From contig NZ_PQGA01000013.1 of assembly GCF_002917095.1 (NCBI RefSeq), positions 1 to 64,000 of the forward strand: a stretch of DNA of 64,000 nucleotides, in the 5' to 3' direction. The position numbers and the translations under genes are program-made. The notes under the pieces were generated by a model that worked only from the letters and a program-made list of their open reading frames with translations, was not told the DNA's origin and ran no database searches. Below are positions 16,935-27,834 of the stretch, piece after piece; positions within the stretch are counted from its first letter, which is position 1; the number at the start of each line of letters is the position of its first letter. The DNA comes from Paraburkholderia eburnea. GTDB lineage: Bacteria > Pseudomonadota > Gammaproteobacteria > Burkholderiales > Burkholderiaceae.

Positions 16935-18023
16935 GTGGGACGTCGATTTTTCGCACACTTTTACGCTGCTTGCCTCGTCGCGTTCGCGCTGCTGGCCCTG
17001 GTTTCGCCGCATGCGCGCGCACAGAACGTGATCCGCATCGCGGTGCCCGATATCGGCGCGGCATCGAAGCCCGCGGGCGGCGGCGTGGTCGACGTGCTCA
17101 ACGCGAACCAGACGCTGGAAAAGGCCTTTCAGAAAGACGGCGTGAAGATCCAGTGGACCTTCTTCAAGGGCGCGGGGCCGGCGGTCAACGAGGCCTTCGC
17201 GAACCATCAGGTCGATCTGGCTTTTCTCGGCGATCTTGCGGGCATCATCGGCCGCGCGAATGGACTCGACACGCGCCTGATCGCCGCGCTGGCGCGCGAT
17301 GTCAACGGCTATCTCGCGGTGCAGCCGGGGCAGGGCATCAAGGATCTGAAAGACCTCAAGGGCAAACAGATCGCGCTTTTTCGTGGCACGGCGCTGCAAT
17401 TGTCGTTCGATAGCGTCCTGCGCAGCGAGGGTTTGACCGAGCGTGATTTCCGCGTGGTCAATCTCGACCTCAACAGCGCCGCCGCCGCCATTGCCGCGCA
17501 TCGCATCGATGCCGTATGGGGCACGTCCTCGCTCTTCATTCTCAAGGACAAGGGGCTGGTCGATATCCCCGTGAGCACGCGTGGCCGTGACGGCATCGGC
17601 ACGTTCAAGGCGGGACTGGTGGCGTCGGGCGACTTCCTGCGCGCCCATCCCGAATGGGCGCAGCGCATCGTGGCGAGCGTGCTGGAAGCGTCGGACTGGG
17701 TCTCGGATCGCAAGAATCTGGACGCTTACCTGCAGCTCGAACAGACCCGCGCGGGCACGCCCACGTCGGTATGGCGCAATGAAATCGGCGATAGCGATCC
17801 GGCCACGTTCTTTTCGCCGTTGCTCGATCCGTACTACGTCAACGCATTCAAGCGCGACGTGGATACGGCAAAGCAGCTCGGCATGATCCGCCAGAGTTTC
17901 GATGTCGATCGCTGGGTCGACGCGACGTACCTGAATCAGGCGCTTGCACAGACGAAGCTCGCCGGCCGCTGGCAACCCTCGCGCACATTCACCGAAGTCG
18001 AAAAGACGGCAAAGACGAATTAA
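16935..18023 (+). CDS. atsR: Periplasmic sulfonate/sulfate-ester binding protein
   Basis: About 362 residues of the SsuA/TauA-like ABC substrate-binding family. GTG 16935 is chosen because it gives a clean signal peptide (GRRFFAHFYAACLVAFALLA...HARAQ); an ATG at 16860 would add 25 residues. Mature features are IRIAVPDIGAASKPAGG, TFFKGAGPAVNEAFANHQVD, LAFLGDLAGIIGRANGLDTR and DLKDLKGKQIALFRGTALQL. It should bind sulfate esters or sulfonates and deliver them to the fused permease. The TonB receptor gene follows after 17 bases. Confidence 0.85.
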   Translation: MGRRFFAHFYAACLVAFALLALVSPHARAQNVIRIAVPDIGAASKPAGGGVVDVLNANQTLEKAFQKDGVKIQWTFFKGAGPAVNEAFANHQVDLAFLGDLAGIIGRANGLDTRLIAALARDVNGYLAVQPGQGIKDLKDLKGKQIALFRGTALQLSFDSVLRSEGLTERDFRVVNLDLNSAAAAIAAHRIDAVWGTSSLFILKDKGLVDIPVSTRGRDGIGTFKAGLVASGDFLRAHPEWAQRIVASVLEASDWVSDRKNLDAYLQLEQTRAGTPTSVWRNEIGDSDPATFFSPLLDPYYVNAFKRDVDTAKQLGMIRQSFDVDRWVDATYLNQALAQTKLAGRWQPSRTFTEVEKTAKTN

Positions 18024-18040
18024 AAGGCATCTATAACAAC

Positions 18041-20383
18041 ATGAAGGACCACCACACCTTTTATCGCTTGACGGCGATTGCCGCAGCGGTTCTGGCCACG
18101 ACTTCCGCATGGGCGCAGGACGACAGCAAAGCAGAAACCACGACCGGGACCACCCAGGCAAAAACCGAAAACCCGGTGCAACTGAAGGAATTCACGGTCA
18201 CGGCGCGCCGCCGTTCGGAAAGCGCGCAAAAAGTGCCCGCGCCGATTTCCACGGTCAGCGGACAGGATCTGGAGCGCCAGCGCCTCTATCGCATCCAGGA
18301 CTTGCAGCAGAGCTTGCCGAGCCTGAACGTCGCGTTCATCAATCCTCGCCAGTCGAGCATTTCGATTCGCGGCATCGGCAACAACCCGGCCAGCGACAAT
18401 CTGGAGCCGAGCGTCGGCGTCTATCAGGACAACGTTTATCTCGGGCGTCCCGGTATGGCGGTGTTCGACCTGCTCGATATCCAGCAGGTGGATCTGTTGC
18501 GCGGCCCGCAAGGCACGCTGTTCGGCAAGAACAGCACGGCGGGCGTGCTCAATATCTCGACGCGCCCGCCGCAGTTTCATACCGAAGGCTATCTGGAGCA
18601 GTCGGTCGGCAATGACGGCTATGCGCAGACCAAGGCACATATGAGCGGGCCGCTATCCGAAACGCTCGCGGGCACGCTCGATCTGGAGCACACGCATAGC
18701 GACGGCAGCGAGACGAATCTGTACAACGGCAGTCAGTTGAACGGCGTATCGAATTATGGTGTGCGCGGCCAGTTGCTATGGAAGCCGAACAATGATCTGA
18801 GCGTGCGCTTCATCGCCGATTACAACACGCAGAATTCGAACACCGGCGCGATGCTGCTTTACGGCGTGCCGGCAAGCAGCACCTATCTGTCGCGCGCGGC
18901 GTTGCTGGGCGTGACGCCGGTGGTGAATCCCTCGCAGTTTCAGGTCAATACCGACACCACGCCGCACATGAACGTCCATCAGGGCGGCGTATCGACCGAG
19001 GTGAACTACAAGCTGCCGTCCGGTTATGCGCTCACGTCGATCACGGCGGCGCGCTTCTGGGACTTCTCGCCGAGCAACGACGGCGACGGCTTGCCCGTGC
19101 CCGCGATCACCAATACCGGCGTGCGCGTGGACGATCACCAGATCTCGCAGGAAGTGCGCCTCGCGTCGCCGACGGGCGGCCCGATCGACTGGGTGGTGGG
19201 CGCGTACTACTTCTACGAGCAGACCAACACGAACACCTTCAGCGCGTTCGGCCCGGATGCGGACCTGTTCCAGTACGGCGTGAATCGCGGCATCCTGAAC
19301 GGCGTCACGGCGGTGTCGCCCGCCTCGGTGGAAACCAATAGCGCCGCGCTGTTCGGTCAGGCGACGTGGCATATCAACACGCGCGCGGACCTCACGGCGG
19401 GCGTGCGCGGCACCTACGAAGACAAGAGCGGCTACGTGAACCGTCTTGCGCCCACGGGCGGCGCGGCTCTGCCGGGTTCGCTGCTCGCGTTGCGCAATGC
19501 GGCGGTGGGCGCGTACCAGTCGGGACAACTCGGCGAGCGCAGTATCAGTCCGTCGATGATGCTCAATTTCAGCTACAAGCTCACGTCCGACGTGCTCGCC
19601 TACGCCACGCTCTCGCACGGAGAGAAGTCGGGCGGCATCAACATGGCGGTGGGCTCCGCGCCCACGCTCGGTGCGAACTCGCTGCTATTTGGCCCCGAGC
19701 GCGCCAATGACGCCGAACTCGGCATCAAGAGCGAATGGCTCGACCATCGGCTGGTGGTCAACGCCAATCTGTTCTGGACGCAGATCAACGGCTATCAGGC
19801 CACGACATACGTGACGGTGCCGTCCAGCGGTCTCGTGAGCCAGGTGCTCGCCAACGGCGCCAACGTGCGCTCGCGCGGCGCGGAACTCGATCTGCGCGCG
19901 CGTCCCCTGCGCGGCCTGACGCTCGGCCTGAACGCGTCCTATGTGAACGCGACCTATAGCTCGTACACGAACGGACCGTGCGCCGCCGAAGTCACGCTCG
20001 CCACCGGCGCGACCACCTGCAACCTCACGGGCAAGGCGGTTTCGGGCGCGCCGCGCTGGATCGCCAACCTGAGCGCGCAATACGAGTTCTCGCTTGGCCA
20101 CGACATCGACCAGTACGTCACCGGCGTATGGTCGCTGCGTTCGAACCAGTACGGCACGCTCGACGATTCGCGCTATGGCCGCCTGCCGGGCTACGGGATC
20201 TTCAACCTCGCGACGGGCTGGCGTCTGAACAGCGGCGAGCACAAGTGGGATCTGTCCATCTGGGCGCACAACCTGTTCAACCGCCACTACTACCTGGCGT
20301 CGTTTGCGAGCGTGCAGAACACCTATACGGCGATGGCGGGCGACCCGCGCATGGTCGGCGCAACGCTTCGTTTTACTTATTGA
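18041..20383 (+). CDS. TonB-dependent outer-membrane receptor
   Basis: 780 residues. Signal peptide ends near ATTSAWAQ. The plug begins with a TonB-box-like region before EFTVTARRRSESAQKVPAPI and includes IQDLQQSLPSLNVAF, SISIRGIGNN, VYQDNVYLGRPGM and VDLLRGPQGTLFGKNSTAGV. The barrel follows and ends with MVGATLRFTY, an aromatic C-terminus as required for BAM insertion. The gene lies inside the sulfate-ester cluster between the binding protein and the permease, so its ligand is probably a sulfated organic compound rather than an iron chelate. This is context inference. Confidence 0.93.
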   Translation: MKDHHTFYRLTAIAAAVLATTSAWAQDDSKAETTTGTTQAKTENPVQLKEFTVTARRRSESAQKVPAPISTVSGQDLERQRLYRIQDLQQSLPSLNVAFINPRQSSISIRGIGNNPASDNLEPSVGVYQDNVYLGRPGMAVFDLLDIQQVDLLRGPQGTLFGKNSTAGVLNISTRPPQFHTEGYLEQSVGNDGYAQTKAHMSGPLSETLAGTLDLEHTHSDGSETNLYNGSQLNGVSNYGVRGQLLWKPNNDLSVRFIADYNTQNSNTGAMLLYGVPASSTYLSRAALLGVTPVVNPSQFQVNTDTTPHMNVHQGGVSTEVNYKLPSGYALTSITAARFWDFSPSNDGDGLPVPAITNTGVRVDDHQISQEVRLASPTGGPIDWVVGAYYFYEQTNTNTFSAFGPDADLFQYGVNRGILNGVTAVSPASVETNSAALFGQATWHINTRADLTAGVRGTYEDKSGYVNRLAPTGGAALPGSLLALRNAAVGAYQSGQLGERSISPSMMLNFSYKLTSDVLAYATLSHGEKSGGINMAVGSAPTLGANSLLFGPERANDAELGIKSEWLDHRLVVNANLFWTQINGYQATTYVTVPSSGLVSQVLANGANVRSRGAELDLRARPLRGLTLGLNASYVNATYSSYTNGPCAAEVTLATGATTCNLTGKAVSGAPRWIANLSAQYEFSLGHDIDQYVTGVWSLRSNQYGTLDDSRYGRLPGYGIFNLATGWRLNSGEHKWDLSIWAHNLFNRHYYLASFASVQNTYTAMAGDPRMVGATLRFTY

Positions 20384-20436
20384 TTTCAACCGCTTTTAAC
20401 AGGCACCCACAGGCTCCAACGGGCCGCGAGGCCGAC

Positions 20437-22068
20437 ATGCTCAATACGGCGAATTCGACGATTCTCGACGGCAACGATGCCGATGCAGCCCGCGCGCCGC
20501 GCGCGATACGCGTGAAGCGCGCGGGCGGTCAGGCCGTCACCTGGTCCGCGCTGCTGCCGTGGGCGCTGCCCGTGTTCGTTTATCTGCTCTGGTGGAAGGC
20601 GGCGCACGCGGGCTGGATGTCGGCGCAGATTCTGCCCGCACCCGAACTCGTGTGGGAAACCGCGCGCGATCTGCTGCGCGACGGCCTCGTGTCGAATCTG
20701 CTCATCAGCCTGGAGCGCCTCGCGATCGGCTTCGTGCTGGGCACGCTCGGCGGCGCGTTGCTCGGCGCGCTGATGGGCGCGAGCGTGGTTGCCGAAGAGG
20801 TCGTCGCGCCGCTGTTCTACGCCATCGCGCAAGTGCCGCCGCTCGCGCTGCTGCCGCTCTTGATGGTGGTGCTCGGCATCGGCGAGGCGCTCAAAATCGT
20901 GCTGATCTTCAAGGCCGTGGCGATTCCCGTGGCGATCCACACCCAGGCGGGCGTGCGCGCCATGCCATGGCGGCTGCGCGAGGTGGCGGGCGTGCTGCGT
21001 CTGTCCGCATGGCAGCGCGTGCGTCTGCTGGTGCTGCCCGCCGCGCTGCCCGCGTTCCTGACCGGCGTGCGCCAGGCGCTTGCGCAGGGTTGGCTCACGC
21101 TGATCGCCGTGGAACTGCTGGCGTCGTCGGAGGGCATTGGTTACCTGATGGTGTATGGGCGGCAGATGTTCCAGCTCGACGTGGTGTTCGTCTGCATCGT
21201 CACGATCGGGCTGACGGGATTCGCCATCGATCAGGGCGTGCAGCGGCTGGACCGCCGGCTCGTGCGCTGGCCGCATGAGGCTCCGGGCGCGCGAGTCGCT
21301 TCGGCGCGGCACGGCTTGCAACGCTACGCGCGCGGCGCCGTATTGCCCGCGCTGATTCTCGCGCTCTGGGCGCTCGTGGCGTATCTGCATCTCGTCGATG
21401 CGAACCTGCTGCCCGCGCCGGGTGTCGTGCTGCGCAGCGCGCTGGACGATCTGCGCAGCGGCGCGCTGCCGGTGCCGCTCGCGCATACGCTTGCCCGCGC
21501 GGGCGAGGGGCTGGCCGTGGGCGCGTGCGCGGGCCTCGCGCTCGGCATCGCTTTGGGCGCGGTGACGTGGGTGCGGCGCGCGTTCGGCCCGACGCTCACT
21601 GCCTTGCGCCAGGTCGCGATCTTCGCGTGGATTCCGCTTTTGACCGCGTGGGCGGGTCTCGGCGATCTATCGAAGGTGATCTTCGTCGCGCTCGCGGCGT
21701 TCTTTCCCGTCGTGCTGGCGACGAGCCGCGCCGTCGAAGCGCTGCCGCCCGCGCTGGTCGAAGTCGCGCTCACGCTGCGTCTGAACGCCTGGCAGCGGTT
21801 GCGCTGGCTGATCGTCCCCGCGATCCTGCCTGGCGTGTTCGCGGGGCTGCGGCTCGCGCTCGTCTATGCATGGCTTGGCGCGATCGGCGCGGAGTATCTG
21901 ATGCCTTCGGGCGTGGGCCTTGGCACCTTCATGATCGACGCGCAGCAGCTCTTTCGCACCGACCGTCTGCTGTCCGCGGCCGTGACGATCGGCGCGCTGG
22001 GGGCGTTGTTCGGCTGGCTTGGCAGCCGCCTCGAAGCCTCGGCGACGCGCTGGCGCACGCGGCATTGA
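20437..22068 (+). CDS. atsB: Fused double-permease of ABC sulfonate/sulfate-ester importer
   Basis: 543 residues containing two complete SsuC/TauC-type permease domains in one chain. The first (about residues 30-270) has the coupling-helix motif REVAGVLRLSAWQRVRLLVL; the second (about 290-535) has EVALTLRLNAWQRLRWLIVP. Each has about six membrane helices. The ATG at 20437 starts a sensible N-terminus; the frame is open further up but only as an antisense/alternative frame of the receptor gene. Such fused permeases replace the usual homodimer. It pairs with the ATPase at 14883 and the binding protein at 16935. The sulfatase gene begins directly afterwards. Confidence 0.9.
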   Translation: MLNTANSTILDGNDADAARAPRAIRVKRAGGQAVTWSALLPWALPVFVYLLWWKAAHAGWMSAQILPAPELVWETARDLLRDGLVSNLLISLERLAIGFVLGTLGGALLGALMGASVVAEEVVAPLFYAIAQVPPLALLPLLMVVLGIGEALKIVLIFKAVAIPVAIHTQAGVRAMPWRLREVAGVLRLSAWQRVRLLVLPAALPAFLTGVRQALAQGWLTLIAVELLASSEGIGYLMVYGRQMFQLDVVFVCIVTIGLTGFAIDQGVQRLDRRLVRWPHEAPGARVASARHGLQRYARGAVLPALILALWALVAYLHLVDANLLPAPGVVLRSALDDLRSGALPVPLAHTLARAGEGLAVGACAGLALGIALGAVTWVRRAFGPTLTALRQVAIFAWIPLLTAWAGLGDLSKVIFVALAAFFPVVLATSRAVEALPPALVEVALTLRLNAWQRLRWLIVPAILPGVFAGLRLALVYAWLGAIGAEYLMPSGVGLGTFMIDAQQLFRTDRLLSAAVTIGALGALFGWLGSRLEASATRWRTRH

Positions 22069-23721
<1,653 letters not shown>

Positions 23722-23882
23722 AGCGCCGATGGCGTGAGCGGGCTGATGGGCTGACGCGCATCGCTGCAATCCGCGCTGCATTAGTACGGCGGCGCAGATA
23801 TGGATAGCAGCAAATCATGGTTTGGGCGAGCGGGGATCGGATGCTCAAATGGATCGAACACATCATCCCCGGAGAACGAATC

Positions 23883-24695
23883 ATGGCCGCCATAGCCACG
23901 CTAGCGCAGCGGTTTGCCACGCCCGAGCGGCGCGCAGCGCAAGCGCCGCCAGCCTGTTCCGCGCACGACGCGCTGTTCCGGCGCACGCTCGACCCGCTCA
24001 CGCGCCAGCGCGTCATCAGCGCCTTCCTCACGAATCCGAGCCTGCAGCACTGGTCGGCGGGCGCGGCGGCCACCCTCGTCGATGCGGGCTACGAGAAGAC
24101 CTGGCTGCATGGCGAACTCGTGGTGCCGTATCAGGCCGACTGCAAGGAGATCCTGATCGTGCTGGCGGGCGCGCTGGAAGCGAGCTGGGTGAGCGCGTCG
24201 GGCGCGCGCGTGATCGGCGAGTACATCCAGCCCGATTCGGTCATCAACATCATTCCGGCGCTCGACCGGAAAGGCTCGCTGTGTGACATGTATGCGCGCG
24301 GCACGGTGCGGCTGTACCATATCCCGCGCGAGGTCATGCTCGACCTGTTCGAGCAGCAGCCTGCGTTGATGCGCGGTTTTTTCGAATTGATCTGCTCACG
24401 CAACCGCGAACTGAACAACCGCTTCCGCTTCTCGCGGCTCGCGGACTTCAGCGCGCGCGTGGCGGAACGGCTGCTCAATCTCGCCGAGCGTTACGGCAAT
24501 CCCGTCGATGCGGGCGTGGAGATCGGCCTGAAGCTTTCGCAGGACGATCTTGCGGCGCTGCTCGGCGTGTCGCGGCAGAGCATCAACAAGGAATTGCGGG
24601 CGTTCGCCGATCGAGGCTGGATCGAGATCCGCTACGGGCAGATCACGATCGTCGACAGCGCGGCCTTGCTGATGGTGCGCGAGGCTTGCGAGTAA
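23883..24695 (+). CDS. Crp/Fnr-family transcriptional regulator
   Basis: 270 residues. A cyclic-nucleotide-binding-like domain spans about residues 60-165 (HGELVVPYQADCKEILIVLA, GALEASWVSASGARVIGEYI), then a helical linker and an HTH_Crp domain near 215-260 (LKLSQDDLAALLGVSRQSIN KELRAFADRGWIEI). No Cys cluster of the Fnr type is present. GGAGAA precedes ATG 23883; an in-frame ATG at 23817 is less likely. It follows the sulfatase by 160 bases and could control the sulfur locus, but this is only positional. Confidence 0.9.
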   Translation: MAAIATLAQRFATPERRAAQAPPACSAHDALFRRTLDPLTRQRVISAFLTNPSLQHWSAGAAATLVDAGYEKTWLHGELVVPYQADCKEILIVLAGALEASWVSASGARVIGEYIQPDSVINIIPALDRKGSLCDMYARGTVRLYHIPREVMLDLFEQQPALMRGFFELICSRNRELNNRFRFSRLADFSARVAERLLNLAERYGNPVDAGVEIGLKLSQDDLAALLGVSRQSINKELRAFADRGWIEIRYGQITIVDSAALLMVREACE

Positions 24696-24749
24696 GCGAC
24701 GCGAACGCCCGGACCCGATAACCCATTCGATCAGACAGAGGATGCAGAC

Positions 24750-25295
24750 ATGAGCACGATTTACGACATTCCCGTGAACGCCATCGACGGCGCGCCAACC
24801 ACGCTGCGTCCCTACGCGGGCAAAGTGCTGCTGGTGGTGAACGTGGCGTCCAAATGCGGGCTGACGCCGCAATACGAAGGCCTCGAAGCGCTCTATGAAG
24901 GCAAGCGCGCCGAAGGTCTGGAAGTGCTGGCGTTTCCCGCCAACAACTTCAAGGGCCAGGAGCCGGGCAGCGATGCTGAAATCCAGGCCTTCTGCACCGG
25001 CACTTTCGGCGTGAAGTTTCCGCTGTTCTCGAAGATTTCCGTGGTCGGCGACGATCAGCATCCGCTCTATCGCTCGCTCACCCAGGCGCAGCCGCAAGCG
25101 GCCGGCGACGGCCCGTTCCGCGCGCGTCTCGAAGGTTATGGCATCCAGCCGAACGCCGCGCCGGACGTGCTGTGGAATTTCGAAAAATTCCTCGTGAGCC
25201 GCACGGGCGACGTGGTCGCGCGCTTCGCGCCCGATACGGCCGCTGACGATCCGAAGCTCGTCGCCGCCATCGACGCGGAACTGGCGAAGGCGTAA
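24750..25295 (+). CDS. Glutathione peroxidase-like thiol peroxidase
   Basis: 181 residues of the GPx family. Peroxidatic Cys36 is in NVASKCGLTPQYEGLE; a possible resolving Cys82 is in AFCTGTFGVKFPLFSKI; Trp142-Asn143 are in VLWNFEKFLV. The usual active-site Gln of the PCNQF motif is Asn66 here (FPANNFKGQEPG). Such bacterial enzymes reduce hydroperoxides, mostly with thioredoxin rather than glutathione. AGAGG precedes the start. It lies 55 bases after the Crp/Fnr gene and may be co-transcribed. Confidence 0.92.
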   Translation: MSTIYDIPVNAIDGAPTTLRPYAGKVLLVVNVASKCGLTPQYEGLEALYEGKRAEGLEVLAFPANNFKGQEPGSDAEIQAFCTGTFGVKFPLFSKISVVGDDQHPLYRSLTQAQPQAAGDGPFRARLEGYGIQPNAAPDVLWNFEKFLVSRTGDVVARFAPDTAADDPKLVAAIDAELAKA

Positions 25296-25318
25296 GCGCT
25301 TTTTTGAGCGTGGGCGGC

Positions 25319-26752
25319 TCAGGACGCCTGTTCCGACTTCTGCTTTTGCGTCACCAGCACCCGGCTGCCCGCATTCGCGGGCAGCATCATGCTATCGATC
25401 GTGGCCAGCAGCGCCACGCACGCGATCATCCAGAACGCCAGTTGAAAATCGCCCGGCGTGGCTTGCCCCGCCGGGGTGCCATGCCATTGTTCGGCCAGCG
25501 ACAGCAGCAGCGCGCCGACGGCAATCCCCATCCCCGCATTCATCTGCTGCAATACCGAAAAGAGCGTCGTGGCGTCGCGCATCTGCGGCTGCGGCACATC
25601 GGCGAAACCGATCGTGTTGAGCGCGGTGAATTGCATCGAACGCGTCATGCCCGTGAAGAACAGCAGCGCGCACACGAGCCAATACGGCGTGGCCGCGCTC
25701 AATTGCGCGCAGGCCGCGAATCCGGCCGCGACGAGCAGACCGTTGACCAGCAGCACCGTGCGAAAGCCGAAGCGATGCATGATGCGCGTCGTGCCGGGCT
25801 TCATCGCCAGATTGCCCGCGAACAGCCAGAGCAGTAGCGAGCCCGCCTGCACCGCGCCATAGCCGAAGCCGATCTGGAACATCAGCGGCAGCAGGAACGG
25901 CGCGGTGCCGATGGCGGTACGAAAGAGCGAGCCGCCCAGCGCCGTCACGCGAAACGTGCGGATCGCGAAGGGCGCGAGGCCGAAGAGCGGCTGCGACGCG
26001 CGCCGCAGATGCCACACGCTCAGCGCGAGCAGCACGACGCCACTGATCAGGATGCCGAACGAAGCGGCGCGGGGCACATCGGCGCGACTGATCGCCTCGA
26101 TGCCCGCCATGAAGAGGCCGAAGCCCAGACCGCTCAGCACGAAGCCGGGCGTGTCGAAACGTTGAGTCAGCAACGTGCCGTTGCGCACGAGCAGGCGCGC
26201 GGCCACGAACGCGACGACGCCCAGCGGTAGATTGAGCAGGAAGATCCAGTGCCAGCTCCAGTGCGTGCTGATCCAGCCGCCCACGGGCGGCCCGAGAATC
26301 GGCGCGACCAGCGCGGGCCAGGTGAGCAGGGCGATGGCGCGCACAATGCCTTCCTTGGGCGTCTCGCGCATCACGACGAGGCGGCCGACCGGCACCATCA
26401 TGGCCCCGCCGATGCCTTGCACGATACGCGCGGCGGTGAAGCTCAAAAGCCCCTGGCTCAGCGCGCAGAGCAGCGACGCAAAGGTGAACACGGCGATGGC
26501 GAGGCTGAACACGCGACGCGCGCCGAAGCGGTCGGCGGCCCAGCCGCTCACGGGAATGAAAACCGTGAGCGCCACCAGATAGGCGGACACGCCCACCGAA
26601 AGATACGCGGGCGCGGTGCCGAAATCGCGCGCCATGGCGGGCAGCGAAGTCCCGATCACAGTGGCGTCGAGGTTCTCCATGAAGAACACGCCCGCGACGA
26701 GCAACGCGATCGCGAGGCGCCTGCGGGCGGCGAGTGGGGACGTGGCGTCCAT
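25319..26752 (-). CDS. MFS drug exporter, DHA2 (14-TM) type
   Basis: 477 residues. The N-terminus FFMENLDATVIGTSLPAMAR and motif C-like segment IVRAIALLTWPALVAPILGP PVGGWIS are typical of EmrB/QacA exporters; motif A is GWAADRFGARRVF. About 14 membrane helices can be traced. It would expel hydrophobic or cationic drugs with proton antiport. No membrane-fusion protein (EmrA) is nearby. It converges on the peroxidase gene with only 24 bases between stops. Confidence 0.92.
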   Translation of the reverse strand: MDATSPLAARRRLAIALLVAGVFFMENLDATVIGTSLPAMARDFGTAPAYLSVGVSAYLVALTVFIPVSGWAADRFGARRVFSLAIAVFTFASLLCALSQGLLSFTAARIVQGIGGAMMVPVGRLVVMRETPKEGIVRAIALLTWPALVAPILGPPVGGWISTHWSWHWIFLLNLPLGVVAFVAARLLVRNGTLLTQRFDTPGFVLSGLGFGLFMAGIEAISRADVPRAASFGILISGVVLLALSVWHLRRASQPLFGLAPFAIRTFRVTALGGSLFRTAIGTAPFLLPLMFQIGFGYGAVQAGSLLLWLFAGNLAMKPGTTRIMHRFGFRTVLLVNGLLVAAGFAACAQLSAATPYWLVCALLFFTGMTRSMQFTALNTIGFADVPQPQMRDATTLFSVLQQMNAGMGIAVGALLLSLAEQWHGTPAGQATPGDFQLAFWMIACVALLATIDSMMLPANAGSRVLVTQKQKSEQAS

Positions 26753-26855
26753 GAAAAGTGGTCCGGTGCTGGGTTAAGGCAAGTCGCCTGGCGTGACTCG
26801 AATCTTGGACGAGAGCTTCGCGTGACGTGCGGCGCTCCGCGGCCCTATTCGCGCG

Positions 26856-27662
26856 CTAATCGGCTTTCAGCCAATGCATCACCTGTTGCCAGTCCGCCGA
26901 CGTCATCGCCCCAAACCAGTCGTCGTGATCGGCGTTGCCCAGCATCATCAAATGCGCATTGTCATGCGCGTTGGCAAAGTGCTGCGCATGCACCACGGGA
27001 ATCAGCGTGTCCCGTTGGGCGCCTACGATCACGAGCGGCCCCGTGTAACGGGCGACGGCGGCGACCGAATCGAAGCCGTCGTGCAGCAGCCAGCGTACCG
27101 GAAAGATCGGATACTTTTCCGCGGCGACCTCCGCGAGCGAATCCCACGGCGTAATCAGCGCGACCCCGGCAATCGAAGCCTCGTTGCCCTTCACGACCTG
27201 CGAAGCCATGCCCGCGCCCAGCGATTCGCCGACCAGATAAACCGGGCCGCCCCATTGCGCGAGCGTCGCTTCGAACGCCTCGCGCGACGCGGCGAGCGCG
27301 GCCTTCATCGTGCGCGCGCCCGGACGGTTGCCATGCCCCGGATATTCGACGATGACGGCGCGATAGCCCGCGCGCACGAAGAGATCGGCAAGCGGCAGCT
27401 TGGTTTCGGCGGATTCCTCGTTGCCGTGATAGACGATGAAGGTGCCGCGCGGCGCGTGGCCCGCAGGCGTCACGACATAGCCCGCGTATTGATCGTGTAC
27501 ATGCCATGCGTCGACGGTGTCGCCCATATGCGTGAGCGAGCGCAGATCGGGGGCATCGGGCGTGGACGGCAGCAGCAGGCGGTCCTGCATCAGAAACAGC
27601 ACCAGCGCCGCAATCAACCAGGCGGCGACTGCAAAGCGTAAGCCATAGGAAAGCAGCCGCAT
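26856..27662 (-). CDS. Membrane-anchored alpha/beta hydrolase
   Basis: 268 residues starting at ATG 27662. An N-terminal hydrophobic helix (FAVAAWLIAALVLFLMQ, residues 9-25) anchors or exports it. The hydrolase core shows FIVYHGNEES, VIVEYPGHGNRPG, nucleophile elbow VGESLGAG, acid in VGAQRDTLIPVVHAQ and His in NADHDDW. This is the BEM46/YghX-like group of serine hydrolases facing the periplasm. Substrate unknown. It lies just upstream of (and is divergent from nothing else in) a 170-base spacer; no operon partner is clear. Confidence 0.88.
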   Translation of the reverse strand: MRLLSYGLRFAVAAWLIAALVLFLMQDRLLLPSTPDAPDLRSLTHMGDTVDAWHVHDQYAGYVVTPAGHAPRGTFIVYHGNEESAETKLPLADLFVRAGYRAVIVEYPGHGNRPGARTMKAALAASREAFEATLAQWGGPVYLVGESLGAGMASQVVKGNEASIAGVALITPWDSLAEVAAEKYPIFPVRWLLHDGFDSVAAVARYTGPLVIVGAQRDTLIPVVHAQHFANAHDNAHLMMLGNADHDDWFGAMTSADWQQVMHWLKAD

Positions 27663-27834
27663 GCTGGATCTCGCGCGTTCGTATTCGTGAAGGGACCGCG
27701 CCAGTATAAGGAGAATCGTTTCTCTACCGTGATAGCAGGGCCTACTTACGGTACATTGCGCTTCCATCGCGGCGATGCACCGTCAACGCGGAAATTTCCA
27801 GGCGACGCGGCGCTCGCGAACGCCGCATCGCCGG

